From Plantago ovata (taxonomy: Eukaryota; Streptophyta; Magnoliopsida; Lamiales; Plantaginaceae): a DNA stretch of 64,000 nt. The DNA is taken from positions 6,325,545-6,389,544 of the forward strand of contig CM051456.1 in the NCBI GenBank assembly GCA_028274465.1, in the 5' to 3' direction. The notes under the pieces are model-generated. The model was given only the letters and a program-made list of their open reading frames with translations, was not told where the DNA came from and did not search any database. Below are positions 1-12,814 of this stretch, piece after piece. The translations under genes were made by a program, and so were the position numbers. Position 1 is the stretch's first letter. Every line of letters starts with the position of its first letter.

Positions 1-365
1 AACATCATCCCTCAAGTTCCAGTTCACATCCCCTCACCACTTACATTCTTATGCACATATGTTTATGTTCAGTAACTGGTTTTTGGTTCTGTAAGGTGAG
101 GTGATCATTCGAGTGAGAAATATTTGAGTGTTTGTAATATTTCTCAAAATTAATAAAGTGCAATCTCCTGTAAACTTAGAGAATTGTCGAACCACATAAA
201 ATCTTATGTCTGTTTTAAAAAACCGGAATGTTTACTTTCAATTTCGGATGCTTCCACACAACAATACTTGGTTTAGGCCGGCGTGGTTACTTCTGGACTG
301 CTCGGTGATATGCTAGCCACACATACCAACACGTCTTCTAATTTGCACACTTTGTCCCCACTTGC
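1..365. other. Intergenic, no gene seen
   Basis: AT-rich sequence with only short open frames. I see no splice-consistent exon or recognisable family here. The right edge leads into a degenerate 5S-like segment. Confidence 0.5.
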
Positions 366-452
366 GCGTACCGGGAACTTCCCGGTAGTTTACCCATCCT
401 TGAATTGTTCCAGAGCAAGCACCCTTAACTTTGCAATTCTTCAAGATGCATT
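366..452 (-). repeat. Degenerate 5S rRNA-like segment, possibly a Cassandra/TRIM remnant
   Basis: Read on the minus strand, this stretch follows the plant 5S rRNA body: AAGTTAAGGGTGCTTGCTC, then a GATGGGTAAAC-like block, then CCGGGAAGTTCCCGG. It carries many substitutions and one end of the 5S sequence is replaced by unrelated bases, so it is not a functional 5S gene. Plant Cassandra TRIM elements carry 5S-derived sequence in their LTRs, and the variant reading CCGGGAAGTTCCCGG reminds me of those. I could not find clean LTR ends or a target-site duplication, so the Cassandra assignment is an inference. A decayed 5S pseudogene or 5S-derived SINE is the alternative. Confidence 0.55.
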
Positions 453-750
453 CCCCAAAAAAAAAAAAAAGTGCACATTATTAGTATGAGTAGCGTTCTC
501 AATCCCTTTAAACCTCTCAAACTATGGGAGCTACAGACTTACAATTTACTCCATACACAATGATTGTGATATATGGGCCATGAACTTATGATACTTTCTA
601 TTTAGAAGATAAATCAGTCATACATATGTTCTTTACGTTTCAAAACAGTTATTACGTTTAAATAAATCATTTGCATACATTATTTTTTACACTGTAAATA
701 ATTTCAGTTTAGATCGGTTCACTTATATTCACCTTAAACACAATCAGTAA

Positions 751-1663
751 TGTTGGTGTTGAAATATGTCTGATTCGTTATACGAATTAAGAAACGACTT
801 AACACCTCTAGCTAGGTCTGACCTAAAGGGCATCGGGTCCGACACCTATGCCCTGGTCCGACCAAAAAATAGTCCTAGGTACAAACCCATGCCAAAATTA
901 TAGTCCGACTTACAACTCAACTATGGTCCGGGTATCATAGGCCCGAGTTGTCTGTCTTTAAGACCAATAGAACAAGTATATCTAAGTACTCTGAGAAACT
1001 ATAGATCCGATATCCTCTATGTCGGACAAGGATCACGCCTGGCTACCCGCATCATGCTCTAAGTCAGAGTTGAAAGCATCAATGTCTGAGTAACTTCTTA
1101 CTCGGACAACAGAAACCTGGGGAACCAAGAGCTACAAAGTCTAAGAGTAATACGACCCGGGAGTATGACTCGGACATCTCAGTCGGACTCCTTACTCGGA
1201 CCATGTGTCAGAATAGGAAGTTAGGATGAGAGTCCTAGAGCGTTCTTTATAGTAAAATTATTATCTTAGCCTTATGGAAACCCTAATTTGGGATGTGGCC
1301 TAGACCCATTAGGCCACTAATGGGCTTTAATGCCTTAAGATGCAATCGTAGCCTTACACTTGGCGTAATCTTGAGAGTTCTACCACACTTTGGGAAACAC
1401 TATAAATAGCCATCACTATTCATGTCTAAGGTAATCAATCTTAACCCTAAAATTCTATCTTATTACTAGAGGAGCCATCAACCCTCTACTCGTGAAGTCG
1501 TCCCTCCGGTTTGATCACTAGACAAAACCGGGTAGTTGGTACTAACCCCTCCCCCCTCTAAGCAATTTTTCAGGTCCTTTACACTATGGATGGAACTTGA
1601 AGAACGAAAGACTTTGACGAATTAGTGCGAACTAGAAAGAAACTCATTTTTTTTCCATCAACA
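751..1663 (+). mobile_element. Solo LTR of a retrotransposon
   Basis: The segment begins TGTTGGTG and ends CATCAACA, a nearly perfect short inverted repeat of the TG..CA kind. It is flanked by an identical 5-bp duplication, AGTAA, at 746-750 and 1664-1668. No internal domain, primer-binding site or polypurine tract adjoins it, so it is a 913-bp solo LTR left by recombination between two LTRs. A TATA box (TATAAATAG) lies at 1401-1409, followed by a pyrimidine-rich 3' part, as expected of an LTR promoter and R/U5. Orientation is inferred from that TATA box. Superfamily cannot be told from the LTR alone. Confidence 0.85.
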
Positions 1664-1668
1664 AGTAA

Positions 1669-3768
1669 CATATATTCCCCTATCTTACACAAAGTTAAGT
1701 GTTGGTGATCACATCCAATGTTTCATCCAAACCCGTTCAATTCAATTAACTAGTTAGTCGTTGTTCACTTGATCACAACCTATTTCGTTAGTATGATAGT
1801 ATATTCACCACCGTAAAAATACTTCGTTTAAAAAATTAGAGGTATTAGGGTTTGTGATCGATTGGGTAGTCAAATGAGGGCACGTGAGTAGGCCGGGAGG
1901 GACAGAGTTGCATGGATCTGCGCCCTGGCTTCTCCGATCACGAGGGAACAGTTTTAGTTTTTGCATCGATGATCAATTAACAACAACACACTGCAGCAGC
2001 TAATTGCTTAATTCTGCCCATCGTCCTTAATTTATAGTATTACTTACCAACCAACCCAAGAGAATCGAATTCTTGCCCTCCCCAATCCCACTCACGGGGC
2101 TAAACACCTTGATTATCTTCTCTAATTCTCTACTGCTCCTATTAATTAATTCACTCATTCTTGATTAATTGTTATAGTAGTATACGGAGTATATATTAAT
2201 TAATGTGATCTACACGACATTCATGTTGGGACCATGCGGTTTTATGCATGTACCTCTTCAAACTTAGTGTAATTTCACGCTTTACTAGGCTGATCGATCT
2301 CTGTTTTTCATTTTTATCTTATTAGTACTGTACCTTACTTGAGATTAATTAATAAATCCCTATAGTTTGTCTTGCTGACATATCAAGTACCAATTCAAGT
2401 TTAACTCTGATCGATCCACGGGATGTTTATGGAAATCTGGGTGTGACTTAATTTGCACACTGACTTGATCCTTAATGACAAAATCAATTCAAAATCAATT
2501 GAGTGTAGACTTTTAGATTCAATATATAATTAATTAATTTATGTGATGTTAGTATGTCACCAAAATCCGTCCTAAGTATTGGGTGCCAACGAGTAGGAGG
2601 TAAGGAAGGTGTTATACCATTTTGACCGGCTTATTTGAAACTGTAGCTCGAGGGGAAGGACGGGTATAGGAATAGCTGTAGTACGGAGTAGTATATAGTT
2701 GAATGTAATAAATGTGTATCTCATTAGTTATTAATGATCTGTGTGTTCAATATATATTATGCAAATCTTGAGAGGACAAGATCGTTAGAAATTGCAGGGA
2801 TTCTCAAACTAGAAGAATAGAGTGCACAAATCAAGCCGAAAAATTAGACAAACTAACAAAGTTAGAGAGAGTGCTCCATGGTTCTAGTCTTCTAGATCAA
2901 TGAGTACGAGAGGATATATTACATTTAGACTTTTTTGGTCAAACATTTTTGAGTTTTGATTGTGATTGGCAAATTGTACTGATATTAGAATTCGAGATAA
3001 TTACCAGCTGTTTGGGACTGGGTTTTCAACCCTGATTTTTGATTTTGGAGACCTAAAATCATTTGCTCAACTTTGGCAAATAATTTTGATCCCAAATAAA
3101 AAATCCAGTACTGTTTTATGGATTTTGAGAAATAGGAAGAACACTTCATTTTTTGTTCAGTTTAAATAAATCAAATTATGTTTGGTTCAGTTTAGGGCCC
3201 AGAGGCTACTAGCAAAGGACAAGGGATCGATTGAGTCACCGAGCGAACTGCATGTAGTCCTACGGCCTACTCTATGTACGAGTATTTTGTTGTATGATGA
3301 AATTAGAATTTAATATACAGAACACAAGGAACATTCACATCTTAACTGGCTATTTGCAGTCCAGTCCGTGCAAAGATATGATTAAGGCCTCGTTTGATAA
3401 CTTGAAATCAGATTAACAAAAATTATGACTCCAATCCACTCTAATCCTAAATTTACAATAATACTCACAGTCACATGAGTTATGAGTATGACTTATGACT
3501 AATGACTCATGATATCTCAACTGTTGAAAAACACAAGTAGTTAGTTTGAACTTTGAACATCTTATAATATTACAATAATTGCCATCAGACATCAGTAGTG
3601 TTTCGTACTTCTAACATGCTCTATGATATCTGTAGACCACGAAAGTTTTGTATTTTAACTGTTTTAAATGTGACCAAATTCTTTAATTATGTTTTTCATA
3701 AGCATAAAGGAGCCGGTGGACGGGATGTCCGCCTCTAAAATTTTGAAAGGATTATTTTATACATAATA
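1669..3768. other. Intergenic, AT-rich
   Basis: About 2.1 kb without a supportable gene. One 67-codon open frame near 2966 has no recognisable features and ends in low-complexity sequence. No clear mobile-element ends were found. Confidence 0.5.
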
Positions 3769-4001
3769 CTTCCACTATTTCATTATAAACTTTATTTTTA
3801 TCAACCGCAGTCATGTTTGACCAGGCATTATTCATATATTATACATATATAATTTTCTTTTTAAAATATATATAATTAAAGTTTCTAACTTAGTATTTTT
3901 AATATTTTTTAATTTTTTTATTAATATAATTTAGGTGTAATATACAAATCAAACATAATTGTCGTTGACCAAATAGTAAGTTTGTAATGAAATGTCGGAA
4001 G
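3769..4001. mobile_element. Stowaway-like MITE
   Basis: A 233-bp AT-rich element. Its left end (CTTCCACTATTTCATTA) and the reverse complement of its right end (CTTCCGACATTTCATTA) match closely over about 25 bp. TA dinucleotides flank both ends, as in Tc1/mariner-derived Stowaway elements. It has no coding capacity. Confidence 0.75.
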
Positions 4002-4098
4002 TATTATCTAGATTCATATATAACCCTCCAGTCTCCTAATTTTTTGTTTATTTTTTTATTGGTAATAATTAACAAGGTTACCTAGTAGTTAAGTAAGA

Positions 4099-4275
4099 CT
4101 TTGTTCTCTTCGTATGAAATCTCATTATTTTTAGTTCAGTTCAGTTCAATTCTGTTCAGTTTCATTCCATTCCGTTCAGCTCTGTTCAGACTTGCTTAGT
4201 TATATGTTACACTATAAATAAACTATGTTCATTTCTGTTCAATTTCATTCAATTGAATTCAGACGAATATCAATT
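4099..4275. mobile_element. Decayed Tourist-like MITE of the TTCAGTTCAG family
   Basis: The left end reads CTTTGTTCTCTTCGTATGAA, the body is rich in TTCAGTTCAG/CAATTCAATT motifs, and the right end has TTCAGACGAA. These features match the better preserved elements at 46234-46429 and 48044-48264. Its target-site duplication is no longer clear. Confidence 0.55.
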
Positions 4276-5319
4276 TCTAACTGGAAAATTAATTAGAGAT
4301 AATCCTATACCTAGGATTTAGAATTAACATACATATAGTTTATAGTTAGTTAGTTAATTGGAACGTGGTAGACCATAGTATATCGATCTTTAGTGTGAGA
4401 TATGGAATGTACTCGGTAGCGAATTGAAGGAGAAAAAGTGGAAAAAAGATATTCTTCAATCAATGATGAAAGCAACTGAGTTCTCTCTCGGTTAAGTAAA
4501 ATCTTTGACCCAAAGATGGAAACTTGGACAAAAGAAAAGCTACGTACTCCCCATTACGACGACATTATTCACGCCTGCCCAAAATTTTTCCATGCAACAA
4601 AAGACTTCAAAACCTATTCACCATTTTATCGGAATTAAACAACCGGCACGATAATTCATCATATATGCATCATTTAGAAGATTTGCATGCATAGGCCGAA
4701 TTAATATATTCCACAAATAATTTTACTTTACAGATTTAGTAAATGTTCATTTCACACTATCTAGTCTTGAATTTACATTCGTGGGAGTGACAGTTTCGTG
4801 GTAATTAGTTGCAATTATATACCAGAGGTTCAAAGAAAATTCTAAAGTAGCGTAGTTAGCAACTTAGAGGTGCAGAGTTTAAAACTCAAAATTGTCAATT
4901 TTTTTCAATGGAATTGTAATTTCTCTTGAAGACATAGTTTCTCTAAATGGAGTTTGGGATTATTTCATTCATTTTTCTAAGATGCAAAGTTCGAGACCTC
5001 ACAATGAGGATATCTTTTGCAATAATCAGTGCTTTAATTTGCATGATAAATATTGGTTTGATTGAATTAAGTACAAGGGATTTGGGGGACAAAAACGAAA
5101 TGATAGAAAAAGGTGAGCCCACAGTGTAATGATGATGATATGAATCAAGGAGGGGAGGATTTAAAAACAATTTAGGAATCAAAAACTGATATGGAACAAG
5201 GCAAGATGATGGATCGATTTGATCAAAGGATCGGGAAACTAAAATAAAAGAGAAACAACAGCATAGAAACAAAGAAAGTGAAAGCAGAGAGAGAATCGGA
5301 TCGTATGGAGATTGGAGCC
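4276..5319. other. Intergenic with overlapping chance ORFs
   Basis: Open frames of 143 codons (minus) and 60 codons (plus) overlap here on opposite strands. Neither shows domain sequence or coding bias, and the minus one is low-complexity Ser/Leu/Phe. I regard the stretch as non-coding. Confidence 0.5.
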
Positions 5320-5338
5320 GGGTGGGTGGGTGGGTGGG
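5320..5338 (+). other. Canonical G-quadruplex motif
   Basis: Five GGG runs separated by single T residues in 19 bases. This fits the G3+N1-7 quadruplex rule with the shortest, most stabilising loops. It lies in a purine-rich stretch with no assigned gene, so any role is unknown. Confidence 0.9.
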
Positions 5339-6379
5339 TTCGACAAAACGGGAAGGATGACCACCACTTTCCAAAAGATGCTCTCTCCAGTCCAGTCCAC
5401 ATTCTTATTCTAATTTACCCACAAACAAAACATTTTTACGTGTACGATCAACCCAATGCTTTGCTTTCTCTCCTTTTGAATATTACTAGTAGTAAATCTT
5501 AATTTTCCCTTCCTCAACCCTTCGTACTCGATCTCTTTTCTACATAATTATATTTGTAATTTGTTACTAATGAGGGTAAAATCCGTTGTAAGGCTCTACG
5601 ACATCATCGCTCAATCCATTGAAGCCTTGGATTGAGTAATGGTAGGATGATGGGAACCTGAGCACCTGCAATGAGGGGAGATTGAGAGGGAGGGGAGGTA
5701 TCGATCTACCTTGGTTAGGTCGATCTCAACTTAATGTGTATAGGAATCAATGAAACTGACATAATTTAGTTAGAGAAGAGAATAATGTGTGTGTTGGAGA
5801 GTAACAAATGAGGATATTTATAGAGGATACAATGCGGACCCCATTTCTGTTGAGGGTTCCCTTTGTCCGGACAATAGGGTGTGCTTGTCAGTACTAGGTT
5901 GTACTCCTCTGACAGGTCAGGCCCTCATGTTCGAGCAATACCATGTGCTTCGATCCGGAGTGTTCGATCTTGACATCTTATATATGACTTGAGTGGGATC
6001 TTGTCCCCAAGTGTGGTTTTGTGTTGGAGGCTAAGGCTCATCTCAGTGTGGTCTGGAGGCCTCAAGGAGGAGCCCTTTGGACGTCAGGCTTACCCTGTTC
6101 GAGGGAAGGACTTGAATAAGAGTCGTACTGAACCATTATCCCATATCAGTTACACTCTATAACGATTCATTCATGTTGGAAAGTTAATATAAATGACTAG
6201 ATTTCGTTTTTCTCATCAACAGTTCGAGCTGTTGGATGCATTTTATAAGGACCTGGCTCTCTAGGTATTGAGTCCCACCATACGCATCTCCAACCATATT
6301 GAATTCTTCACTCATGGGGCTCATTTCAACCTCTTTGGGGAGGCTGAATCCAGTCATACCCGTGTGAGAGTGAGCCAGA
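5339..6379. other. Intergenic, possibly retroelement-derived
   Basis: Less AT-rich than its surroundings from about 5570 to 6170, with a TATA-like ATATTTATAGAGG near 5815. This is reminiscent of LTR sequence, but no TG..CA ends or target duplication were found. No gene is supported. Confidence 0.3.
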
Positions 6380-6465
6380 AAAATTTGATACCATTATAGA
6401 ATTCCAACTCTTCCAAAAGTTCGAACTGTTGGAAAGGAACATAATTTAGTCATTTGTATTAATTC
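6380..6465. repeat. Dispersed repeat, copy A
   Basis: Contains AATTCCAACTCTTCCAAAAG, then TTCGAACTGTTGG, then a TAATTTAGTCATTTGTATTAA-like block. Related sequence in inverse orientation occurs at about 6175-6240, and further copies near 9035, 61380, 61560 and 61640. It behaves like a short non-autonomous repeat family whose ends I could not define. Confidence 0.45.
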
Positions 6466-9034
6466 TCCACCAATTCATCATTGGTGTTCAAGACTAGTGT
6501 AGTAGTGCGTAGCTATAATATTCCACATTAATTGTTTTTTAGAAAAAACAAATCATTGCTTTTCCGACTTATAAATTACTGCCCCTATGTTATCTCAACA
6601 TTTATATTTTAGGATTTGAACAATGTGACATCTCCTAGCAAAAAAACTCAAACTAGTTAATAAACAAGCCCATAAATCATAAGTCGAATGGAATTAAGTC
6701 CATGGTGGACTGGAAAAAGAAAGGTACAATATCGAACTTGAGTCAATAATACTTTAAAAGTTATTTTTAAGGTGATAAAGTTATCAAACTTATATATGTA
6801 CTAATTATAGCCCTGATAAGTAACGTGAGATAATCTAACGTAATGCAAGATTTGATCCTTGAATGTGGTTTAATTTGTATATGAGTATATGAATAGTATC
6901 TTTATCGTTTAAAAAGAAAACCTTATTTTTTCATGAGGCTTGAGACACTTTATGGGGTACGAGCTGTTAAACATTACACCTCAGGTTTATTTTAATCAAA
7001 TGGTCAAATTAAATCATAATAAGCTCGTGCTAAATAGAATCTTATTGTAACTGAAAATGAATAAATCAAACTTGAGCTTATATGTCTTTTTTCTGTTAGC
7101 TAATTATAAAGGGCTCCATAGTTAACTAACACTCCATTACCACTATTCATTCCATTGCCTTCAATCAATCGATCCGTATACCTCCGTTTTTTCCAACTTC
7201 AGTTCCCTTCCACCTAACCACTTTGAGCTTATATGTGTTGTACATTGGCGTTTTTGACATTTCGGAGGCCCTGTGCCAAGTTGTAAATTTAGCCCCAGTA
7301 TAATAAAAATAATTAAATAAAAAACATATTTTTTATTCTTAAATAGTTAGTATCTTTATAATTTATTGTTATTTACTGTAATTTTTTATTTTTAAATAAT
7401 TATATCTTTATAATTTAATTATTACTTACCGTACATTAATATCGTAAACAAATTATTTATTGTAGATCATAAATTGAAATGTTACACAACATAATAATTT
7501 TTAATTAAATGCATTTTCTTCTTTTATTCATTTACGTATGAATATGAATGAACATGAGTTATACTTGATCAGTATTATATATTAATATAAACTAAAATTG
7601 ATAATATCTAGTATCCTATGAAAAAAAGTTAACATATTGTTTATAATTGGAACTAAAGTTAACATAGTGTTATATGCATAAGAGTAATACTATAATTAAT
7701 AAGCATTTCATGTTAGAAACAACTAAACAAATACTACAACTCCCAAAAATTATAATTAAAATTAAACTGGCTAATGCGTAATTGTGGTTTTGTTTTTCTA
7801 AAAACTACTTCACTTTATAAACATTATCAATTGTTTAGAGTGATTTTTTTGTTAATATTTAATACACAATTATAATTTTTATAAAAAAGATTTATTTTAT
7901 TATATTAATAGACACAACAATTAGAGGCCCCGAAAATCGGAGCCCCTGTACTGTCAACAAGCCCAGACATGTTAGGGCGGCACCTGGTGCTGTATTGCTT
8001 AATCCAAGTTATTAAGTAATTAATTAATTAGTCTTATAGTAGTACTAATCCATGTCTTGACTAAATGGGCTCCACCGCAATGTGATGATTAAAGACATAA
8101 ATACTCACTCAGTTAACCTTGGTAGCTAGTAGAATCGATCATGGGCTAGCTACGTACGAGACGACGACCATGACAAAATGCGGGCACAAAACGATGATTG
8201 ATTATTAGATTTAAGAGATAAACATAGAATTTGCTCAAATTGAGAAAGGAGCTAATAAACATCGAAGCATACAAAATCTCGGATACTAGAATGATGCTGC
8301 AATGTGGGTCGTTGGATTTTGTAGGACCCATAGGACCAATGTTCCAAATATACGCAAACGCAAATGATCATGGATAATCACATGTAGTACAAAAACAACA
8401 ATCAAATCAGAAGATCTTTCTTAGCTTTCTCTTCATCTTAGTAAGATTAACCAGAGAAAAAGGCCTAATGATTGATTGCCACTTAATCTACGTGCAACGT
8501 GGACTCATCCATGCAATGCCTGCTGCATGCAGATAATAATAATAATGCCAATAGCAAGAAGGGAATATTTTTACTTACAATGTAATAATTCGACAAAAGC
8601 GTTACACAATTATTAAAGGCGACAGTATATTAAATTTATGGAGTAAAATTATTGTGAGAAACACAAGCACAGGGACATAAGTATATCGTTGAAAATGCAA
8701 AAAGTAAAACACTCATTCATTCATCAAAAGGAACGAGGTACAACTGGTTATTATAAGTAGCTAGTGAATCTCCCACTTCCAATATCCATTTTCTCGATTA
8801 TCGATCTCTCTACATATATATCGAGAAAGTGAGTTTCACTTGGTTCAAATTAATCTGCGGCACTTAGTATTATTTTGATTAGTGTTTGTTTCATGATAGG
8901 ACTTTATAAAAAGACGACTAAGGTCATGCAATTTTTAGTTGAGATGTTATTCGATCATTATCACTAATTTATTCAGTAGAGTGAGGTTTAATGCTGTCAC
9001 GATTTTAACGTTAATCTATTGGACGGAATGGTAC
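6466..9034. other. Intergenic, very AT-rich
   Basis: No supportable gene. The part from about 7245 to 7985 is bracketed by similar GGAGGCCCTG / GAGGCCCCGA motifs and may be an old transposon, but no terminal repeats could be aligned. Imperfect palindromic AT-rich sequence occurs around 8785-8830. Confidence 0.4.
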
Positions 9035-9105
9035 GGTACAGTTCCAACACTACCAAAAGTTTAAACTGTTGGGAGGAACAAAATCTAATCGTTTATATTA
9101 ATTCT
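9035..9105. repeat. Dispersed repeat, copy B
   Basis: Shares the sequence AGTTCCAACACTACCAAAAG followed by a TAAACTGTTGGGAGGAAC-like block with the copy at 6380-6465, and is followed by the same TTTATATTAATTCTCTAAT-type segment. Confidence 0.4.
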
Positions 9106-12100
9106 CTAATATTCTGTACATTAATGAAATCTCTTTTACCAACATGGTCACATGATTTGGTAAAATATTAGAGCCATTTGTCTCACTATTAAAAATTTGA
9201 GTAGTATTTGAGTATTAGTATCAATTATTAGATCATTTCGCATTTATTTGAGCTTTTAAAAGAGTTTAATTTCTATCATGGTACTAGAGCCATCTGTCTC
9301 ACGATTAATCTCTTCAAAAAGGTTGAAATATGTTCGAGCTCTATGGTAATTTCAAATTCCGACTACGCCCTAATACAGTCCATTTATTTGTAATGTGACC
9401 TTTTAAGACATCTTGTGAGATAAGTAGATGGCAAATTAAGTTGAGGGATAGTAGTGTGATCAGTATGAAAGCGAGATAAGAGAAGACAAAAAGATGAAAT
9501 CGCAGAGACAAGGATATACTCTTTAACAAGTAAGGTTAAAGAATTGATGTCTTTGAGATCAAGAAGTGGGTGGGGTATTACTAATACCTGGAGTAAAGGG
9601 AAAGGCATTAAGTACTTATCGAAGAGATCTAATCTGATCTGAGTGGACATAAGCCAAAAAACAACAACGGAATACTCAGTCAAACTTCCAATCATCAGCA
9701 ACAATAAATTAAATCTGCATATACTGTACATCAAATCAAAAAAGAAAGAAAGATAGAGATGGAAAAGAAAGAATAATAAAACGAAAAAACTACAGGAAAC
9801 CCCGAATTGTCTCCTACAAGGTGGAGAGTATAGAGGACTAGAGGAGTAATCTTCTGACCAAAGGAAACTAAGGAGAAGTATAAGTTATATACAGACCGAC
9901 GTACCTTTTTAATTTTACGTACACTCCCTGCAGCAACTAGACACTTTCTCTTCTCTCAATAATAACAATTATACGTACTCCTAACAAGCTGCATCGATTT
10001 ATGCTAATTCCATGCATATTCTTCTTGTTCCTTAGTAGTACTCCTACCTTTTGTTCAACTTGATTTGATTGATTATTAGCGTGCTCTAACGTTTTCGAAT
10101 CATTTCAAAAGTTAGATCATGATGAGTTTAGTTGAGTTCCCTACTACGTACTACTGCATTGTTGTATTGTACTGTACTGTACTAGTACTACACATTACAA
10201 TGTATATATGCATGCCAGCTTCAGCCTAGGAACTTCTTGAAATAAGTTTTACTCCTAGGCAAAAAACATATCATAATTTTAATTTATATATTATTGGACA
10301 TAATAAGTACACTCCAGTAAGGTTAAGTCACTAAATCATACACTTCTAACCGAGTACAGGTCACTTTTATTAGCTAGCAGCTAGCTAGGGAAATTTACAG
10401 AAGTGACTCTTGTATGTGTATATAACTTAACTTCAACTAAATGATAGGGGCAATATATTTCCAAAGTCTTTAGTAAGAGGAAGTATTCTGGTAGACGGTC
10501 TATTTGATGGATCAAAATAGTCATACAAATATAAATGAATTATCTTCGACAACATTAAAATTTAGTTAAAAACATAGATGCAATTAATTCATAAGCAAAC
10601 ATATATAACAACGTATATATGCATTTAAACCAATTGAGATACCTTTACCATATGATGTTCGATAAGAATTTTTGTCAGAAAATCGGAACCCCTAGTCTTT
10701 TTAATTATAGGCATACTATAGACAGACATTCTTTGTCCGCACCCTAGAACATACGTTGAAAGAATTTCCATTTATCATTTCATATATCTAATTTCCTTCG
10801 CAGAGCTAATTAAATCAGATTCAGAATCTGGTGAGTTGTAACGTACGTACGTTATATCCGTAAGTTAAAGATCCATGTAGCATGTATACGTAACCATATA
10901 TAGGTACCTTTTATCAAGTTTCAGAAGTTGCATTGCATATATGTGTGTCGGTTTGTAACAGTGAAATCACGTACTCAGCAGCAATAAGCACAGGCATATT
11001 AGTAGTCCATGAGGACCCTGCAGAACGATTGTGGTCAAAGTAATGGGGTTTGATAATAGTTCCAAGGAAAGGAATGAAAAGAAGAAATATTATTGATTCG
11101 ATGATGAGTGACAAATCAATAGTATATAGATAGACAACAGATAGATAGATAGATAGTGACTCTTGCTTGAAATGATTTAGCTCACCCCACAATCTCTGCT
11201 AAAAGTTTCTTCCTTTTCTTGGCTACTTATTATATCAGCAACCTCAAATGCTCAATCAACAACATACCCCTGATTTGATAGCTCTGTTGACCACTGCAGA
11301 CCCTCCCATGGAGTTGAATTCAATCAGGCTTGTTCCATTTCAAATTCCTCCGCCAAATGCTCTTTTCTATCTTGAATTTGGAACTAGTTTTCACATGTAA
11401 AAACTAAGGAATTAATGTTGCATGATTTTCAACCGTACAATTGATTAAGTTAGGGCACACATGATTACAAGAGAATGCTCAACGGATTCACAACATCGTT
11501 CTTGTGTGGCCAGAAAGATTTTTTATTTTTTATTTTTAAACGCAACAAGTTAGTTTTTAGTGGATGATGAAGGTATTTTAACCTCTTCATTTGGTCATTT
11601 TACTCGACTTTTGTTGTCCTTAAGAATCGTTTTTTATATTCATCAATTACCATTGGCCGTTTCAATAAAAAAAAAAACCATTGTGATAGATTGGTAACCT
11701 GTGCTTAGTGCTTGCTTTCAGTATTTATTGCCATTTATGGATTCATTAAACGTTATTATCCTCAATACTATGTCGTGATAGACACGAATAGGTAATTTCA
11801 TTCCGCTAGTGGTAGAGATGTAACAAGTTTGGTTAGGGTTCTTTGACTAATCAATTTTGTAAATTAGGAGTTTTCACATGCAAATGAACCATTGTATATT
11901 CGATTAGTTAGTGCAAATTCAACACCACAATCTTCGAATTAAGATGGTGACAATCTTAATTACGGGCCACAAATCCTAACTATCGTTTATACAACTGTTC
12001 ATTGCTAACAACCTACTGGGTGGATATAGTGTAAACGTATTCTCCCCATATGCAGGAGTGTAGACACTGATAACAAGTCCCTATTCCTGTGTCATTTACT

Positions 12101-12579
12101 GCTTTTGAACAATAAGAACCTAAAGCCTTCTCTACTACAAATCTATACCACTAGCATTTTTCTCGTAAGTTTGTATCTTTCGTGTGATTAGACGCTCTGT
12201 CACCCCCATATAGCCTCCCGACCTGAGTAATTTCATTTGATTTTCAATTATGCGGTTGATTAAAATCGATTACTGAGAGCTCAAATAACTGCGGAAGTAG
12301 TATGATCATGGTGCTACTATAATAGGACATACATTTCTATTTCTTGGATAAGAAATCTAAAAGTTTTGAGCCCATGAGATATGCGCATGGGCCAGATTGA
12401 TTAGCATATTGGGCTGAGAAACGGCCTTTTCTTCTGAGTTAGTATAAGTATGAAGCACGTGCCGCATGTTTTGAAAATTTAATGGGATATATATTTTGTG
12501 GACACACCTCAATTAAAATTCAAGAATAGAAAATGCAACGTATTCATTTGTCCCAATTAATTCTTTATCTTTTTCATAT
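9106..12579. other. Intergenic, no gene seen
   Basis: About 3.5 kb of AT-rich DNA. Minus-strand open frames at 9384-9734 and 10914-11192 are hydrophobic, low-complexity and unsupported by splice or domain evidence. A short (GATA)n microsatellite lies at about 11139-11156. Confidence 0.5.
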
Positions 12580-12814
12580 TGGACGTCCCAATCAATACTC
12601 TACGTTTTCATTTTTGAAAAGTACCCCACACCCCATCTATATTATTTTAAATATGGGCCGTAATTTTACACATTTTTATCTCCACTCATATCTCACACTC
12701 TTTTAATCCACTACTCACATTTACATACAATATTAATATAACACTACCAAACAAAACTATTCATTAAAAACCGTGCAAAAATCAAACGTAGACTTATCAT
12801 CGGGACGGAGTGAG
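12580..12814. mobile_element. Degenerate Stowaway-like MITE
   Basis: The right end reads CGGGACGGAGTGAG followed by TA. Its reverse complement (CTCACTCCGTCCCG) is the classic Stowaway terminus. The left end (GGACGTCCCAATCAATAC) is a decayed mate, and both continue into similar CTACGTTT-type sequence. Confidence 0.6.

Noticed and set aside
4943..5374. 143-codon minus-strand open frame
   Set aside because: Low-complexity Ser/Leu/Phe sequence, overlapped by a plus-strand frame, no domain or promoter context.
9384..9734. 116-codon minus-strand open frame with hydrophobic stretches
   Set aside because: AT-rich region where Leu/Ile-rich chance frames are common; no splice partners or recognisable family.
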